From positions 17,488,935 to 17,552,934 of the forward strand of contig JAQFVV010012402.1 in assembly GCA_028023455.1 (NCBI GenBank): DNA of 64,000 nucleotides, written 5' to 3'. Numbering within the stretch: position 1 is the first letter of the stretch; each line of letters starts with the position of its first letter. Under the pieces are notes generated by a model, which did no database searches, was not told where the DNA came from, and saw only the letters and a list, made by a program, of their open reading frames with translations. The DNA is from Epiperipatus broadwayi (Eukaryota; Onychophora; Udeonychophora; Euonychophora; Peripatidae). The position numbers were made by a program, and so were the translations under genes. Positions 1 to 12,282 of the stretch are shown here, piece after piece.

Positions 1-865
1 AAACACTAATTAGTTTTAAGATAATGACATATATTGAACCCATATACTCCGATTATTCATCATATATATTTGATTTTGACATGATATATTGATTTGTGGA
101 AATGTTTTCATTTCTAAATTTGAACAGAGATGTCGAGTAGGTATTTTAAATTATTTATCCAAAATATTCTTAAATTATACCACAACGAAAAACAACTATT
201 TTATTTATATTCTCTTTTAAGTTTATAGAACAAATAAATATAAACGTATTTTTTTACAATTTTATTGCAATTAACATATTTTATCACAAAATACTTGTTT
301 TAAAGTCACATGTTAAGTACCCTAATATCTCTTATTTAACATATTCATTAACATACTGAAGTTTCTATAATCTTATATGGGATTCAGTTCGTATTGATTA
401 TTTAATAATTAAACCAATAAATTTATATACCTGCTTAATTTCATTATACATATAGGTGTGTGTGAAATATTGCGCAAAGCAACTACTCTTCACGTATGTG
501 CTATTGAATACATTCTTTAGTCAATAAATGTTTTAAAACCATGCTTAAAGCTCATTTTTTAAGTAAACAACATTTACCGCGCTATTATCAATAAAAACGC
601 ATGTTGAAAAGTAGGTGACTTCTACAATATTTCATATGTGTATAAATTGTTAAATTATCAACTATTATATATATATATAATGTAAAGTAATATTTAATCA
701 ATTCTTTAATATATGCTTGCTCATTGAGATCCATCAAAGTATATCTCAAGAGAGAACTGATATTTATAATTGTGCGTCTTCTCTCTTTTCAAATATATCT
801 ATGCTTATATTTAAAAATACCAAGGATAATATCAGTCTAAAGCAATTCAAATGACAATGTTTATA
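1..865. other. AT-rich intergenic DNA, nothing recognised
   Basis: Stop codons are dense in all frames, and I see no domain, RNA gene or long repeat. The stretch holds short A/T runs and a small (TA)n tract near 666-679. Confidence 0.6.
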
Positions 866-1192
866 TTTATATATTGGTCTATTTCCATCATTTAATACTA
901 AATAGGGAATGTCTTTAGAAAAATTTAATTTTATTTAAATTTTCCAATTACATTCATCACTTAGTAATAGTACATAGGTTAGTATATTCATAACGTTTCG
1001 AGAGATATTCTTCTTCTCTCTTCTTCAAGTGTTGCTGGTCTGATCAGTGACAGTACTAGCATGGAAATCGAATCTGGTCCCACCTGTGTTCTATTGCCAA
1101 CACTTGAATGCAACTAGAAAATTTAAAGTTAAATCTTTCTAAAGACATTCCATACTTAATATTTGATAATGGAAATAATTCAATATATAAAT
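866..1192. repeat. Fold-back (inverted-repeat) element with Penelope-like loop sequence
   Basis: The left arm (about 866-985) and right arm (about 1075-1192) are imperfect reverse complements. Both carry the block GGAATGTCTTTAGAAA and a TATATTG...TTTCCAT block. The loop on the minus strand reads through AAGAAGAGAG...TCTCTCGAAACGTT, a purine-rich block followed by CGAAACGTT, which is common at the ends of Penelope-like retroelements. No protein-coding capacity is visible. I infer a short inverted duplex of retroelement ends, comparable to the fold-back at 4146-4413, but the family assignment is uncertain. Confidence 0.45.
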
Positions 1193-4145
1193 ACAACTCA
1201 AATACCATCATTACAAACCTCCAGACGTTCTTTGATTTTTGGGCTCACCTTCATCTGCAGGCAATGCTTTAACATAGTATTTAATTAATTCAGTAGTATT
1301 GCTTTGATCATGACTTCTAATAGTTTTGAATTGTTTTAGCAGTTGAAGATTTCATAGGTCTACTATGAGAAAGAAACAGGTTTTCAAATGCAGCTTATCT
1401 TTCCAGTTCTTAAGAAGTTTAATGGACAAGAAGGAAATAAAATGTTTCCTCTTTCTCTTACTTTTTCTTACACTTTATTCCATTCTAGTAGTACTCAAAA
1501 TAAATGGAATATTTTATTTTGTTATAAATTTTTAAAAGAATAAACCTTTTGTGACATTTTTTTATTATCAAGATTTACACTTTAATATAATTGACTAAGA
1601 TATTTACTAATGCAGTTTCAGACTCTTAATTCTTGACAGATGGTAATCGACTGCTATAAATGGGTTGTACTGTCATATTAAACCAACATTGTTTTTGTTA
1701 ATTATGAGGTAACTCTATCCAAGCTGCATGATAGAGATAAAGAATCAATAAGAGAGGTTGTCTTATCTTTATACACGAACGCAATAATATAGGCCAATCA
1801 TAAGTATCTTGGTTTGTGAGTTTTGTCATAATAAACACAAACAATGTGTGCTTAATATAACAGTACAGCTTATGTGTGTTTAAAATTAAATACTTTATGA
1901 TTTTTTTTCCATATTAACCCCTCCCTTTCTATAAAAATGAATCCTTATTTTGGCTAAGATGTAATAATTAACAACTAAGCCACATGGACCGTCACATCAC
2001 CTAGTTAAGATTTACCTGAAATATTATTGCCTAATACAAAAAATTGAGTTCACATTTTTGTCCACGAAAATCTTAACTTAGCTTTAATTCTTACACATAT
2101 TAGCATAAATAATTATATGAAATAATGGTAAATTGTAATTAAAAATTCCAAAAAATTGCAACCTAGCTAGGTTTTAGTTTACAATAATTAAACCATTTTT
2201 AATTTACTAGGTTCAACATAATAACTAACTCTTATTTTTATTCCTTTTAAGAAAGAAATTTATTCTATTATATTTACAATGATTAAACAGTTTTGCTTTG
2301 ACATCTTAATGTTTTAACCAATTATAACATTTATATTGGTTATACCGTTTTGGCCTTGTAAAACGTTCATGTCTTATAGATTAAAGCGTTTTGGTACTAT
2401 GGTTTTGGCTGTTGGTTTTTGTTGTTGTTTCATGATTGGTTTGTAATCCTGTGTTTATATATACGTATAATGTTACATCTTATTAGAAATAAATTTAGGA
2501 TACCGGGAACTTGATTTCTTTATTTTATATTACAACATTGAATACACTTTGCTTGAATCCCTGAATATATTCGGGAAAAAATATTTTTCTTTCAATTCTA
2601 ATAAAATCGAACATTCTGTTAAATATAATGAATATAGAATTTTTTTTAAAAAAAAAAATCTCATATTTACTTGTTATGTTAATTTAGGGAAAACCAAAAA
2701 GCAAAAGATTCTTGAATAAAAACTCAATCTAGCCATTCGAATTTTTATTTATTTACTTCATTTACTTTAAAAATATGAAAGTAGTTTCTATAATATGGTG
2801 ATAGATATATATATTTTGATTTTTTTTGATAATATATATTTAATTGACTAAATTAATGGAATGATATTCAAAGTTTTTGACAGTCATAAAGCGCATTTAA
2901 TTATTTTATTTGAATTTATAACTGGAACCTTTGCTTTATTATTTTTCGATTGATATTGTTTATGCAAATAATTTAATTCTCAAGTAGCTTTTTTTATATG
3001 TTCTCAACCTAAGTTTGAATCCAAACCTCATAAGATTTAAAAATCAATATGACAAAACAATGATAAAAACATTTATTCCAGTTAACTGTATTAATGTCAT
3101 TTGAGTATCAATTATACATCTGTTGCGTAAATATATACGCACACACCATTTTGAAAAACTACATTGTGAACTTTATATTTAAAGCCAGCGAATAAAGTTT
3201 TTTTTTTTCTATTTTATAATTTCTATTTTACATCTGATTGGCTGTTATATAAGCATTTTTAAGGCGCATCTGTCAAAGGTTTCAGCCTTTCACGTTATTA
3301 ATTTCGATTTTCTTTTAATCACAACAATTTAAAAACGAGAAGTACTACTGTACTTAAGTAATAATGTGTGCACTCCATCAATTTTCATTCTCGAAATTTT
3401 GGAATACATCACAAATTCACTTATACCTAATTTAAAAATGTATACACACATACAGAACACACACATATATGTTATGTATTGAAAAATAAAATTTCACTCA
3501 CCATGACTGGTTGGTTATATGTGTAATACAATTATTATTTCTAACACTCCAAGTGATTTATATTGGACTACTGACCTGTATAAAGTATATATGTTAATGA
3601 CATTCTTTAATCACATTTTTTTTGACACAGTTTGTTCTATCTCCAGGATATTAGCACTGACCCATATTACATATTATATATATATAGATCTTTGTGAGTC
3701 TGCACATATGTACAATATATCAAAAGAAATGACAATCTATAAATGATTATTTGGATAAATGACTCTATAAAAGATAGATATTTTAACCTACATACATATA
3801 TACGGTAAATAATTTATTAGTTTTTTTTTTTAGTAATTCAAAACGGACAAATCATTTTAAAGAAATATATAATGATATATTTGTAGCAGAATATTATAAA
3901 TTTACAAGGACACACCCTTTCTCTTTCTTTGTGTATATGCGTATACGAAATATTTATACATATTTTATTTAAAACTATAATTTTTTAACATTTATCGATA
4001 CAATATTTATATATTGTAAAATAAAAATCAATTTTTATTTTTATTATTAGCTATAAAACTAGTATTAATACATATATAATATAACGAATTCTACACTATT
4101 AGTTATAATCAAAATTGAATAAATATATAGCTATAAAGATACATT
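1193..4145. other. AT-rich intergenic DNA
   Basis: No gene is recognised. A B-box-like block (AAGTTTGAATCC, 3011-3022) resembles those in the SINE-like blocks at 5146 and 31605 but has no clear body. An inverted CCAAT box followed by TATATAAG lies at about 3235-3257 (see findings). The 75-codon frame at 3519-3746 is AT-rich and resembles no protein I know. Confidence 0.5.
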
Positions 4146-4229
4146 GAACTTAGGACTTGGTCTATATTCATCCTTTACTCTATCTCAAACAACCGATATA
4201 CATATCACACAAATGTGAAAAAGACAAAT

Positions 4230-4280
4230 GGATTCCCAATATATGTATTTGGTGCAGAACCAGTACTCATTAGTTGGACC
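4230..4280 (-). ncRNA. Decayed hammerhead-ribozyme-like motif, left arm
   Basis: Read on the minus strand, CCAA precedes CTAATGA (consensus CTGANGA with the G changed). A stem-loop with loop TGGTTCT follows, then CAAA where GAAA is expected, then ATACATAT and TTGG, which pairs with CCAA as stem I. At least two core positions are changed, so it should not cleave. Comparison with the right arm shows the common ancestor was hammerhead-like. Confidence 0.4.
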
Positions 4281-4303
4281 AGATCATAATCTTCCACAAA
4301 TTT

Positions 4304-4353
4304 GACCCAACTGATGAGTGCTGGTTCTGCACAAAATACGTGTATTGGGGGTC
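4304..4353 (+). ncRNA. Degenerate type I hammerhead-ribozyme-like motif, right arm
   Basis: The order is GACCCAA (stem I 5' strand), an exact CTGATGA core (4311-4317), stem II GTGC/GCAC (4318-4321 with 4329-4332) closing a TGGTTCT loop, then AAAA where GAAA is expected. Near-palindromic ATACGTGT (stem III) ends in a GTA cleavage triplet at 4342-4344, and TTGGG pairs with CCCAA as stem I. The missing G of GAAA is a CpG-type change (CACGAAA to CACAAAA), so the ancestor was probably intact while this copy is probably inactive. Confidence 0.5.
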
Positions 4354-4413
4354 ATTTATCGTTTTCACATGTGCGTAGTCATGAGGATAAATATAGACTG
4401 AAAATCCTAAGCT

Positions 4414-5145
4414 CAAATCTCTTTATTTACTATAATAAACATTCAGCAATAATGAATGAATAGGTTAATTATTATAAAGATATTAAAAAAATACAATTTG
4501 TTTTTATCAAAATTTTATTGACAAATAAATAAATATTGAATAATTAGAGTTCCAATATAAAAACTATCCACAAAAGCATAAATGTAAATACATACATATA
4601 TATATATATATATTTAACTACTCACAATTAAATATAAATGGTACTCTTCCTTATGATTAAAAGAAGTTCATATCCAAAATGATTATTCAAAAAAGTACCA
4701 TTAAACCTTTCTTTTTGTTTTATTGCATTTTTAAAAAAAGCAATCTTTGCATTATTAGTACAATGGATTAAAAAAAAAAAGAATGAGTCCCTTTCAATTA
4801 GTCATTTTGAATATAAGGCCATTAAATCTTACCTTTTTTAGAATTAAAGATAATTGGAATTTGTATTGAATTATATGAGCATATTTGTGTTATAGTAAAT
4901 GTTGTAATTTTTTTTTCAATTTTGGTAGTATCTTTATTGACATAGAATATGTTTATTCTATTTTGATATATTCAATTGAAAATTTTAATGAGATTTTTCT
5001 GGTATGTTTTTATTTTATTTTAGTTATTCTGATGTTATAATCAGATAGGCAACCAATTAAAAACTGGATCAGTAAGCTGAAATTATACTTCTAAACATTT
5101 AGATATTAAGAACGACAAATAACTATAAATATAAAAAAGTATAGT
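4414..5145. other. AT-rich intergenic DNA
   Basis: No gene seen. A (TA)n tract lies near 4590-4613. Otherwise there are only A/T runs. Confidence 0.55.
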
Positions 5146-5365
5146 CTCTCTTAGCTTTTGGTAGTTATTGCATTTGTTTACCAAACCTACAACCTGAGTT
5201 TGAATTCTGACAATGTAAACCTCGAAATTTTTTCAAGTTTTAAACAATGTTAGGATTTTTCTTTTAAGAAGTCAGCCAAAACCACCTAAGATAGCCATCC
5301 AATAATTATTAGTATCTTGCTATTATTTGCTAGAAGATCCCATTTTAATCTGGGGTTGGCACTGA
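5146..5365 (+). mobile_element. SINE-like block with degenerate tRNA-type promoter
   Basis: An A-box-like segment (TTAGCTTTTGGTAGTTATTGC, starting about 5150) is followed about 35 bp later by a B-box-like GAGTTTGAATTCT (5196-5208; RNA polymerase III consensus GGTTCGANTCC). The body contains AGATAGCCATCC, similar to ATAGCTATCCATCC in the block at 31605-31790. I see no clean target-site duplication. The call rests on the promoter spacing and the shared body word. Confidence 0.35.
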
Positions 5366-5616
5366 CTATAAAAAAATAACTTTATTAACAGGGAATAAAT
5401 TAATAATTCTCTACTATGGATGTGTGTAAGAATGAAAAAAAGGAGGTACATTGTAAGTGACTAAGGATCAAATTGCAGAAACTACTGCTTGTCCCATAAA
5501 ATCTGGACAACAATGATTTCAAAAACTGATTAAACATTACGTGAAAATTGTGCAGATTTTATTTTAAATTGTATAGATTGGTTTTCAATTGCACTAATAA
5601 ATAATGTGTTTTTGTA

Positions 5617-5712
5617 ATATATATATAAATTATCCTAATTGCATTTTTTAATATATATATATATAAATTATCCTAATTGCATTTTTTAATATATATATAT
5701 ATATATATATAA
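5617..5712. repeat. Tandem duplication of an AT-rich segment plus (TA)n
   Basis: The segment TAAATTATCCTAATTGC followed by ATTTTTTAA and a TA run occurs twice in direct tandem, and the second copy runs into a longer (TA)n tract. This looks like simple slippage or microsatellite-mediated duplication. Confidence 0.8.
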
Positions 5713-8700
5713 TGCTTCCAATTCCTAATATATATATGTATAAATACAACAAGATTTAGGTAATTGAAATGACCTAATTATAGCACTTTTTAAATAAAAG
5801 TTGTCTCATATTATGGCCAGAAAGCATTTTAATTATAAGCATATATACTATAATGGTTTATTCCAATGGAATTTTACACTATTGACCAGAGAATTTACCA
5901 GAGGACAGTGTGAAGTAATAGTCTGATTATTTCTTACAATTATTTTAGATGATAATAAGATTATCTCATTAGGTATAAAATCAAGTGCAAACACCAGCTA
6001 TATTTCCTGACTGCTATCCATCCATATGGAAGATCATAATTTGAAAGTAGGGATCTTCCCATGGCGATTACTTGTATATTCTCATTTAGTTTAGAACAAA
6101 CATGTGATAAAGTCTGTGATGCCATCTCCATACTGTACTGATGGTATCTATTCAACAAAACCCAGAACCCAAGCAAAAGTACCTAGAGTCTGACCAAGCA
6201 CAAGATATATAAGTCAGGGGCAATCACAGACTCCTACCTATTTGCATGAATCCCCAGTTTCCAACTAATAAATAACGTTTTGATGATATCAGCAGTACCT
6301 TTTTTTTATTGCGGCCCAGCTGAAGTCACGGTTCGCAGGAGACTGAGTACTAGAATATCAAAAGACACGAGAAATTAACACTTAAATATTAATCATTTAT
6401 TGTGAATGGTTGAGGATTAATTTAGTAGCAATTAATAAATTGGATCTGTAATAATAATAATGACATTCCTGACCGATTTTATATATGTTGAATTCAATAT
6501 TAATAGTACCTCAATTACTAGAATAATTCTACTAGAGAAGCAATCTAAATCAAATCACAGAGATTTATTACATTATCTAATGATAAATTTTACAATGATT
6601 GAAAGTTTGTTTATATAACTTATACAACTTGGGACTTTAGATCGTTTTTGCAATTACTGACAATTGTTACATAGTTTAACATATGAAACATAAAATATAT
6701 AATGTTTGAGTGTGTGGTTGAGTACGTACAATAGATTTATAAGACATTTGTAATTAAGGTGCTAAGAATAAATAATACCAAATAAGAGTTGATCCTCTTA
6801 TACATTTAAATTTAACATAATAAATAAATCATTATATACCACAATTAATTTAGAGTTGTATTAGTATAGAATTTCAATTTAATGACTTATGTGGAAGCAA
6901 AATGATTCGTTTCCAATAACGATCAATTATTTACTTAATTATTAATGATAAACGAGTACAGACGTTCGATTTTAAAAGAGCGGTTTAGGATATAAAATAA
7001 TCTATTTTAATAATAATAATAATGGAGGCGGTATGACTTTACAAGTACAATAAAATAATCATTAATATCCTTGAACTATGCTTTGCCTAACTGATACAGA
7101 TCATATATACATAAAAGGTATAAAATACGTGGTTCTCTAACCAAATATATTTTATACTACAATAAAGAAATCCCGTGAAGACATGCCAATTCTCTAATTA
7201 AAACATATCGTTCACATATAGAAATTTTCACGTACTGGGTGATCTAGATACGCTTCGGTAGGATAGGAAAAGCAAGATCCACGAGCCGGGAATTCATCGA
7301 CTTTAACGTGTGAATCAAGAATTTAAATCTGATTTATTTCAACCTCTTAAGGTAAGCAAAGCAAGAAGGTACAGAAGCAATAATTGCACTTATAGCAAAT
7401 ATGACGCCTAAGAAAGATAAAGTTTGTGTCATCAATGATCACAGCATGTTAATTCCTGATTCAATAAAATGGCTCTTTTGCAATAGAATGTCCATAACAA
7501 CAAAAGAAAGAAATGGGTCTTTAATGAATTCATAGCAAAGAGGGATGATTTAAGAAAGAAGCTTGCTTCCACATTTTAAAATCTTTACTCTGAAAACATT
7601 AAGTTAGTCATATATCAAAGAAAACACAGCTTTATTTAATATTATTTAAAATTTGCGGTCATTTGATGATATAACGGCTTACAAGCGTTATATATATATA
7701 AAAGATCTCAAAATATGACAGAGATTGCATAACTGATAGATATACATATAGATATAATATACACATTGAGGCTATTTCAATTAAATAATTAGATATTTTC
7801 TGATACGTTTTTAAATAATTTGCAGAGATAAATTTTAACAGTATTCATGAAATATGGTCACGTGATGACCGCTATTAATTTAAACTAATTGGTAATTAAA
7901 TGTAGCTTTTAATTGCCGTTTATATATCAATTATATTATAAAATCCAAGCAAGCGTTATAATAACATTTAAAGACTTTTACGACTCCAATATCAACACAC
8001 GAAGAGATTACAAACAAAAGGTGAAACTTGTTTAAATAAAAAAAAAAAAATCAAATCAAATATCAAACAATTTAATTTCTAAATAAAGTATTTAATTTAT
8101 AAGATTTAATCATTTTTAAATAAAAGGTAGCATTTAAAACATAAAAAAAATGAAAATTTAAAGAAAGAGATTATATATATATATTCTGTTAAAATTGTAT
8201 AAACATTACAAATCTATACTTTGGGATTTTAAAATAAAAGATTGAAAGTTACAGTTTCAAATTGTTGGCTATTTAAATGCGTTTACCTCACTACCAATCG
8301 GCAAACGGGCCATTCTTCAAAGCAGGTTTGATTAAAGCTAGTTTTCATCTCGTTAGACTTTCTGGACACAGTTCGTTAGTACTGGGCTCGATGTTACGGC
8401 TTTGCATTTGCATAGCGTGGTGACGACTTGCCGACAGATTTGGAACGAACAATCTATTTTTCTTTACCAAGTCATTTTGGAAATTTTCTTTCAAATAGAA
8501 CAGGTACTCTTCACTAAGTAAGCTAAAATAAATCCATTTTTAAATGTTTTTTTTGGGCTATTTATAAAATCCCAAAATTATCTATAGGATCCATCTAACT
8601 TTGACAACTACCAATTGCAATTGCTCTAAGCGGTTCTCTGTGGTTGGTGCTGATGATGATTTCCTGCTATTGGCTGGCTCATACCAAGATGGCAAATCCA

Positions 8701-9374
8701 TACTTTCCCATGGCTAATAAGAAATAAAGAAAACACAAAACATAGCAAAATCTTTAATTAAATTTTAATGAGTCCTGAAAACCATAATCTCAATCCACAA
8801 TATACAGCTCATTTAATTGGATTGGAGATTAGCAAAGAATTTAATTAGCAACAAAAAAAAACAAACATATTTTAATCATGAAATTATTAGAATTTTGCTA
8901 TACTTTATAAATTACGATAATTAATGAACCTCACAATTAATAATACTAAAATTGACTGTTTAAGTAAATCGTATTTGAGGTGTTTTTTTTTAGACTAATA
9001 AATATAAATATTATAAAATGAAATAATTAGTACAAAATTTTAACAAAACTATTTGAACTATATGTAACACATATGTTTCATAATTTACTTTTAAATTTGC
9101 AATATTCAAGCTTAGTAATTATCATAAATAGATTTTAAAATATTAGAAATTAATTAACAGGTTAGTTTTACAGACAATAATTTAACATATAACGGTAAAT
9201 ATTAACATATTAAATGAATACAATAATGGTAAATGCTAACATATTAAATTAATACAATTTACAAATACATATTATATAACAACAAAGATTATTTCATGTG
9301 CATATATATGCACACACATATGTACATTGTAATACAAATAAAAAATATAATGTTAGATTATGACATGATAATTA
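5713..9374. other. Intergenic DNA with a few less AT-rich patches
   Basis: No gene is recognised. Patches of higher GC lie at about 5990-6240, 7215-7320 and 8270-8480, the last including an octamer-like ATTTGCAT. A 44-codon ATG-initiated frame at about 7400-7535 is protein-like in codon use but unrecognised and lacks neighbours. A minus-strand 71-codon frame at 5961-6176 is likewise unrecognised. I do not call either as a gene. Confidence 0.45.
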
Positions 9375-9545
9375 TTAGGATACATAGCTGCCTAATGCTT
9401 ATAACAGGCAGCCGGGTTCAAACCCCATACCAGTGCTGCTACCATTGGATTTAAATGAAGTGTAAATATGAATATGATATTTACAGCTTCAATACATGAT
9501 GGAAGAATACCCATGCACCTAAAAGCAAAATCTTCCTATTATGAT
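9375..9545 (+). mobile_element. SINE-like block with B box
   Basis: A good B-box match, GGGTTCAAACCCC (9414-9426), lies about 35 bp after an A-box-like region. Between them is a perfect CTGCCT/AGGCAG hairpin at an anticodon-arm-like position. A short non-tRNA tail follows. The tRNA fold is incomplete, so this is a tRNA-derived repeat rather than a tRNA gene. No target-site duplication was identified. Confidence 0.4.
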
Positions 9546-12282
9546 AATTAATTTTATTCACTTAAGCTAAACTTATGAGAGCCTAGAAAGTTCAGGATCC
9601 AATAATATCACTATTTTAATAAAGATGTTTATTTAACTTTGTGATATGTGAGAATATGACTATTAGAATATAACGCTAATTTTTAATAATTCATCGAACA
9701 TTTTATTCTAACATTTAGCATGTTTAAGAAAAGCTAATCAACACCCCCCCCCACCTTGACTTACATCAATAACATAGTAAAAAAAGTAATAATAATAAAA
9801 AATACATAAAGTGGTTGGCACATCAAGAAGGCATTTCAACATACTCTCAAACTAGTTATTAATTATGTTTACTCAAATATCTCGATTCTGGATTATATTA
9901 AAAGAATATTAATACAAACTAATAATTTAATAATTCAATATTTCCTTTGTAATGATATATATATATTGAAGCAGTCGACCTGATAGTCAGATCGAGCTTC
10001 ACAGCCCACTCAGCATCTCCCACCACCAAACCATGTTCAAACTCCATCCATACGCACATATACTTATTTATTAATACATATATTTTGTAGCTTAACTAAT
10101 AAAATGATAACTGACGTAGATCTATATAGATATCTTAATGTAACTAATTTTAATAAAAAAATATTTGATGTTATTTTAATTCATATGCATGTGTAATGGA
10201 TGTGTACATATTATAGGTGGGGGGAGATTAATTTTAAAACCTATATAAAGGAAAAATGTATTATATTAATGTATATTTTAAAAATTATATGTATAATTTA
10301 TTTTTTAATCATAGTGGTCAGAAGAAGATGACACAATCCTTGTAAGAATATTCTCAAATGTAATTAAAACAATTTACCGGAAACCCTTAGTCCATCTAAA
10401 ACATATGATAATTTTATAGAATAATGTAAAAATCAATTAGTGAAAATTTTATCCATTTCAAAATTGTTTTAAAATCATAGATCATATTTTAAAACAATCA
10501 GTTCAAGAAATTCTAAAAGGATTGCATTGTTTTAAAACTTACTGAAACAAAAGGTGCATTCGGTCAGCAAATTTCAGATCCACTAAGTGAATACTAATTG
10601 TAAGTTTTAAAAATTGAAAAGATTGGAATCAAAATCGCTGAGAATAAAATTAAAAGATAGAAATGCAGGTTGCACAAATGTATAATCCCATTTTTATAAT
10701 TAGGGAAAATAGATAAGCAATGTGCAAGAAAATATGCAATATATCCTGTATTAATTTAAATATCTGAAGATGGTTAAAGTAAAATAAAAAGTAGGTAGAA
10801 TAAAATAAAAAACCCGATGACCATTAATTTAATAAATAAATGTTAATGAATTAAAAAGATATTTTTTATTCAGTCATACATAAAATATAATTTACAGATT
10901 AAATATTCATTTATTTAACTAATAGCATATGAAGACATGTCCTTTCCTATAATCAGCTTCAATAATAGCAAATAACACCTACGAGCTTTAGTGCAGTGGA
11001 AAAATACTCTGGAAAGTAAGATCATCAGTTCTAGTTCTAACTTTTCTGATACTTGATCTTTTAAACTTCCTAATAATAAAGCTATTCAATTATTATTATT
11101 TTAGAAGAGTAAATAACAGATATTTAAATTTAATGTAGAGTATTCAAACATAAAGATAATAATATTCTATACATAGTTTTTTAGTTTTTTTAAAAATCTA
11201 ATTTCATTTAAAATAGTTTATCTACTTTAAGAACTCTTTATTAACACATTATTTAATTAACAAATAAGCTTAAGATGTGGCTTTAATTATACTATGTATT
11301 TATTAATAATTCATTCAAAATTAAACTATTTATCAACAAAATATTTTCACAACAGGGTATAATATTTTATAAATATATTTTAAAAATTGTCCTTTTGATT
11401 CTCTACATTTATTTCTAATCAATATATACAAATTAGCTTAAATATATCACATTATAAAGTGAAATAATTATATTTCTTGTTATTATTTTAAATTTTTTAA
11501 AATATTATTCTTGAATAAGCATACACTTTAATATTAACTACATTTTTAAAATATCTTTACTGATTTGCAAAACATCAATTCCCAGTCATAGTTTATAAAT
11601 GATTCACATTTCTGACATTTTTAAATATTTTTTTTATATATATTGGAGAAAGTTTTCTTATAGTTTATTTTATAATTTCAGTAGTATTGCTTCATTAATT
11701 TTTTTTCACAAGATACACACCTAGGTCTCTTTTTATGGGGTAGATAGGTTCCACAGAAAACCTGCATTAAAAAAATCGCTCAAAATACTTAACTTACATT
11801 GAAAAATGTGTGATACATTCCTTAATTTTCAGAAATCACATAAAAGCAAAGCACCAAGGTAAAATTACTTTAAAATTAACATAAAAAAATAAGGAAATGT
11901 ATGACTAATAAAAAATTTCAAATATTTGAAAAAAAATATAATACAAGACAAACTTTTTTACTTTTTTTTTTATTAACTATTTAATTTTATTCAAAACAAT
12001 GTGTTTTTATATGTAATTTATTTTACATTTTTTCATACATATTTGAATCATTATTGCTATTTGACATGTGAATTAGTAAGACACAGATTCATCACAAGAG
12101 GAAATACAATTAGTGCCAACTTCAATCTCATGCTGTGTTAATAGTTTTCTGTCAACAATGTAATTGGTAATTAAACTTTGAGATGATGATTTTACTAATT
12201 GTTTATGGAGTTCATGATATCCAGACTGTTATGTTTAGCTGTCAGAAAATGCACTTCCATGAGTGCAACTATATATATATAT
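9546..12282. other. AT-rich intergenic DNA
   Basis: No gene is seen. A weak SINE-like block at about 10980-11070 has a B-box-like CAGTTCTAGTTCTAAC (11026-11041). The segment just before the LTR ends in a (TA)n run (12270-12282), the apparent target of the LTR element that follows. Confidence 0.5.

Larger units (their letters stand above)
4146..4413. repeat. Palindromic fold-back element with two hammerhead-like arms
   Basis: The arms are about 4146-4280 (left) and 4304-4413 (right), reverse complements with some mismatches and about 25 extra bases in the left arm. The centre is only about 23 bp (4281-4303). Each arm contains a hammerhead-like block read outward from the centre: the right arm on the plus strand, the left arm on the minus strand. 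This resembles the inverted terminal copies seen for Penelope-like elements, which are known to carry hammerhead motifs in their terminal repeats. No coding sequence is present. Confidence 0.6.

Noticed and set aside
985-1060. Hammerhead ribozyme in the fold-back loop (CGAAACGTT with TCTCTC stem)
   Set aside because: The CTGANGA core is absent (CTTGAAGA) and the bases flanking the putative core do not pair as stem I.
5961-6176. 71-codon minus-strand frame with balanced amino-acid composition
   Set aside because: No domain recognised, no exon signals or neighbours supporting it. Left unannotated.
9375-9430. Functional tRNA gene
   Set aside because: B box is good, but acceptor stem, D arm and a 7-nt anticodon loop cannot be completed. 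SINE-like at best.
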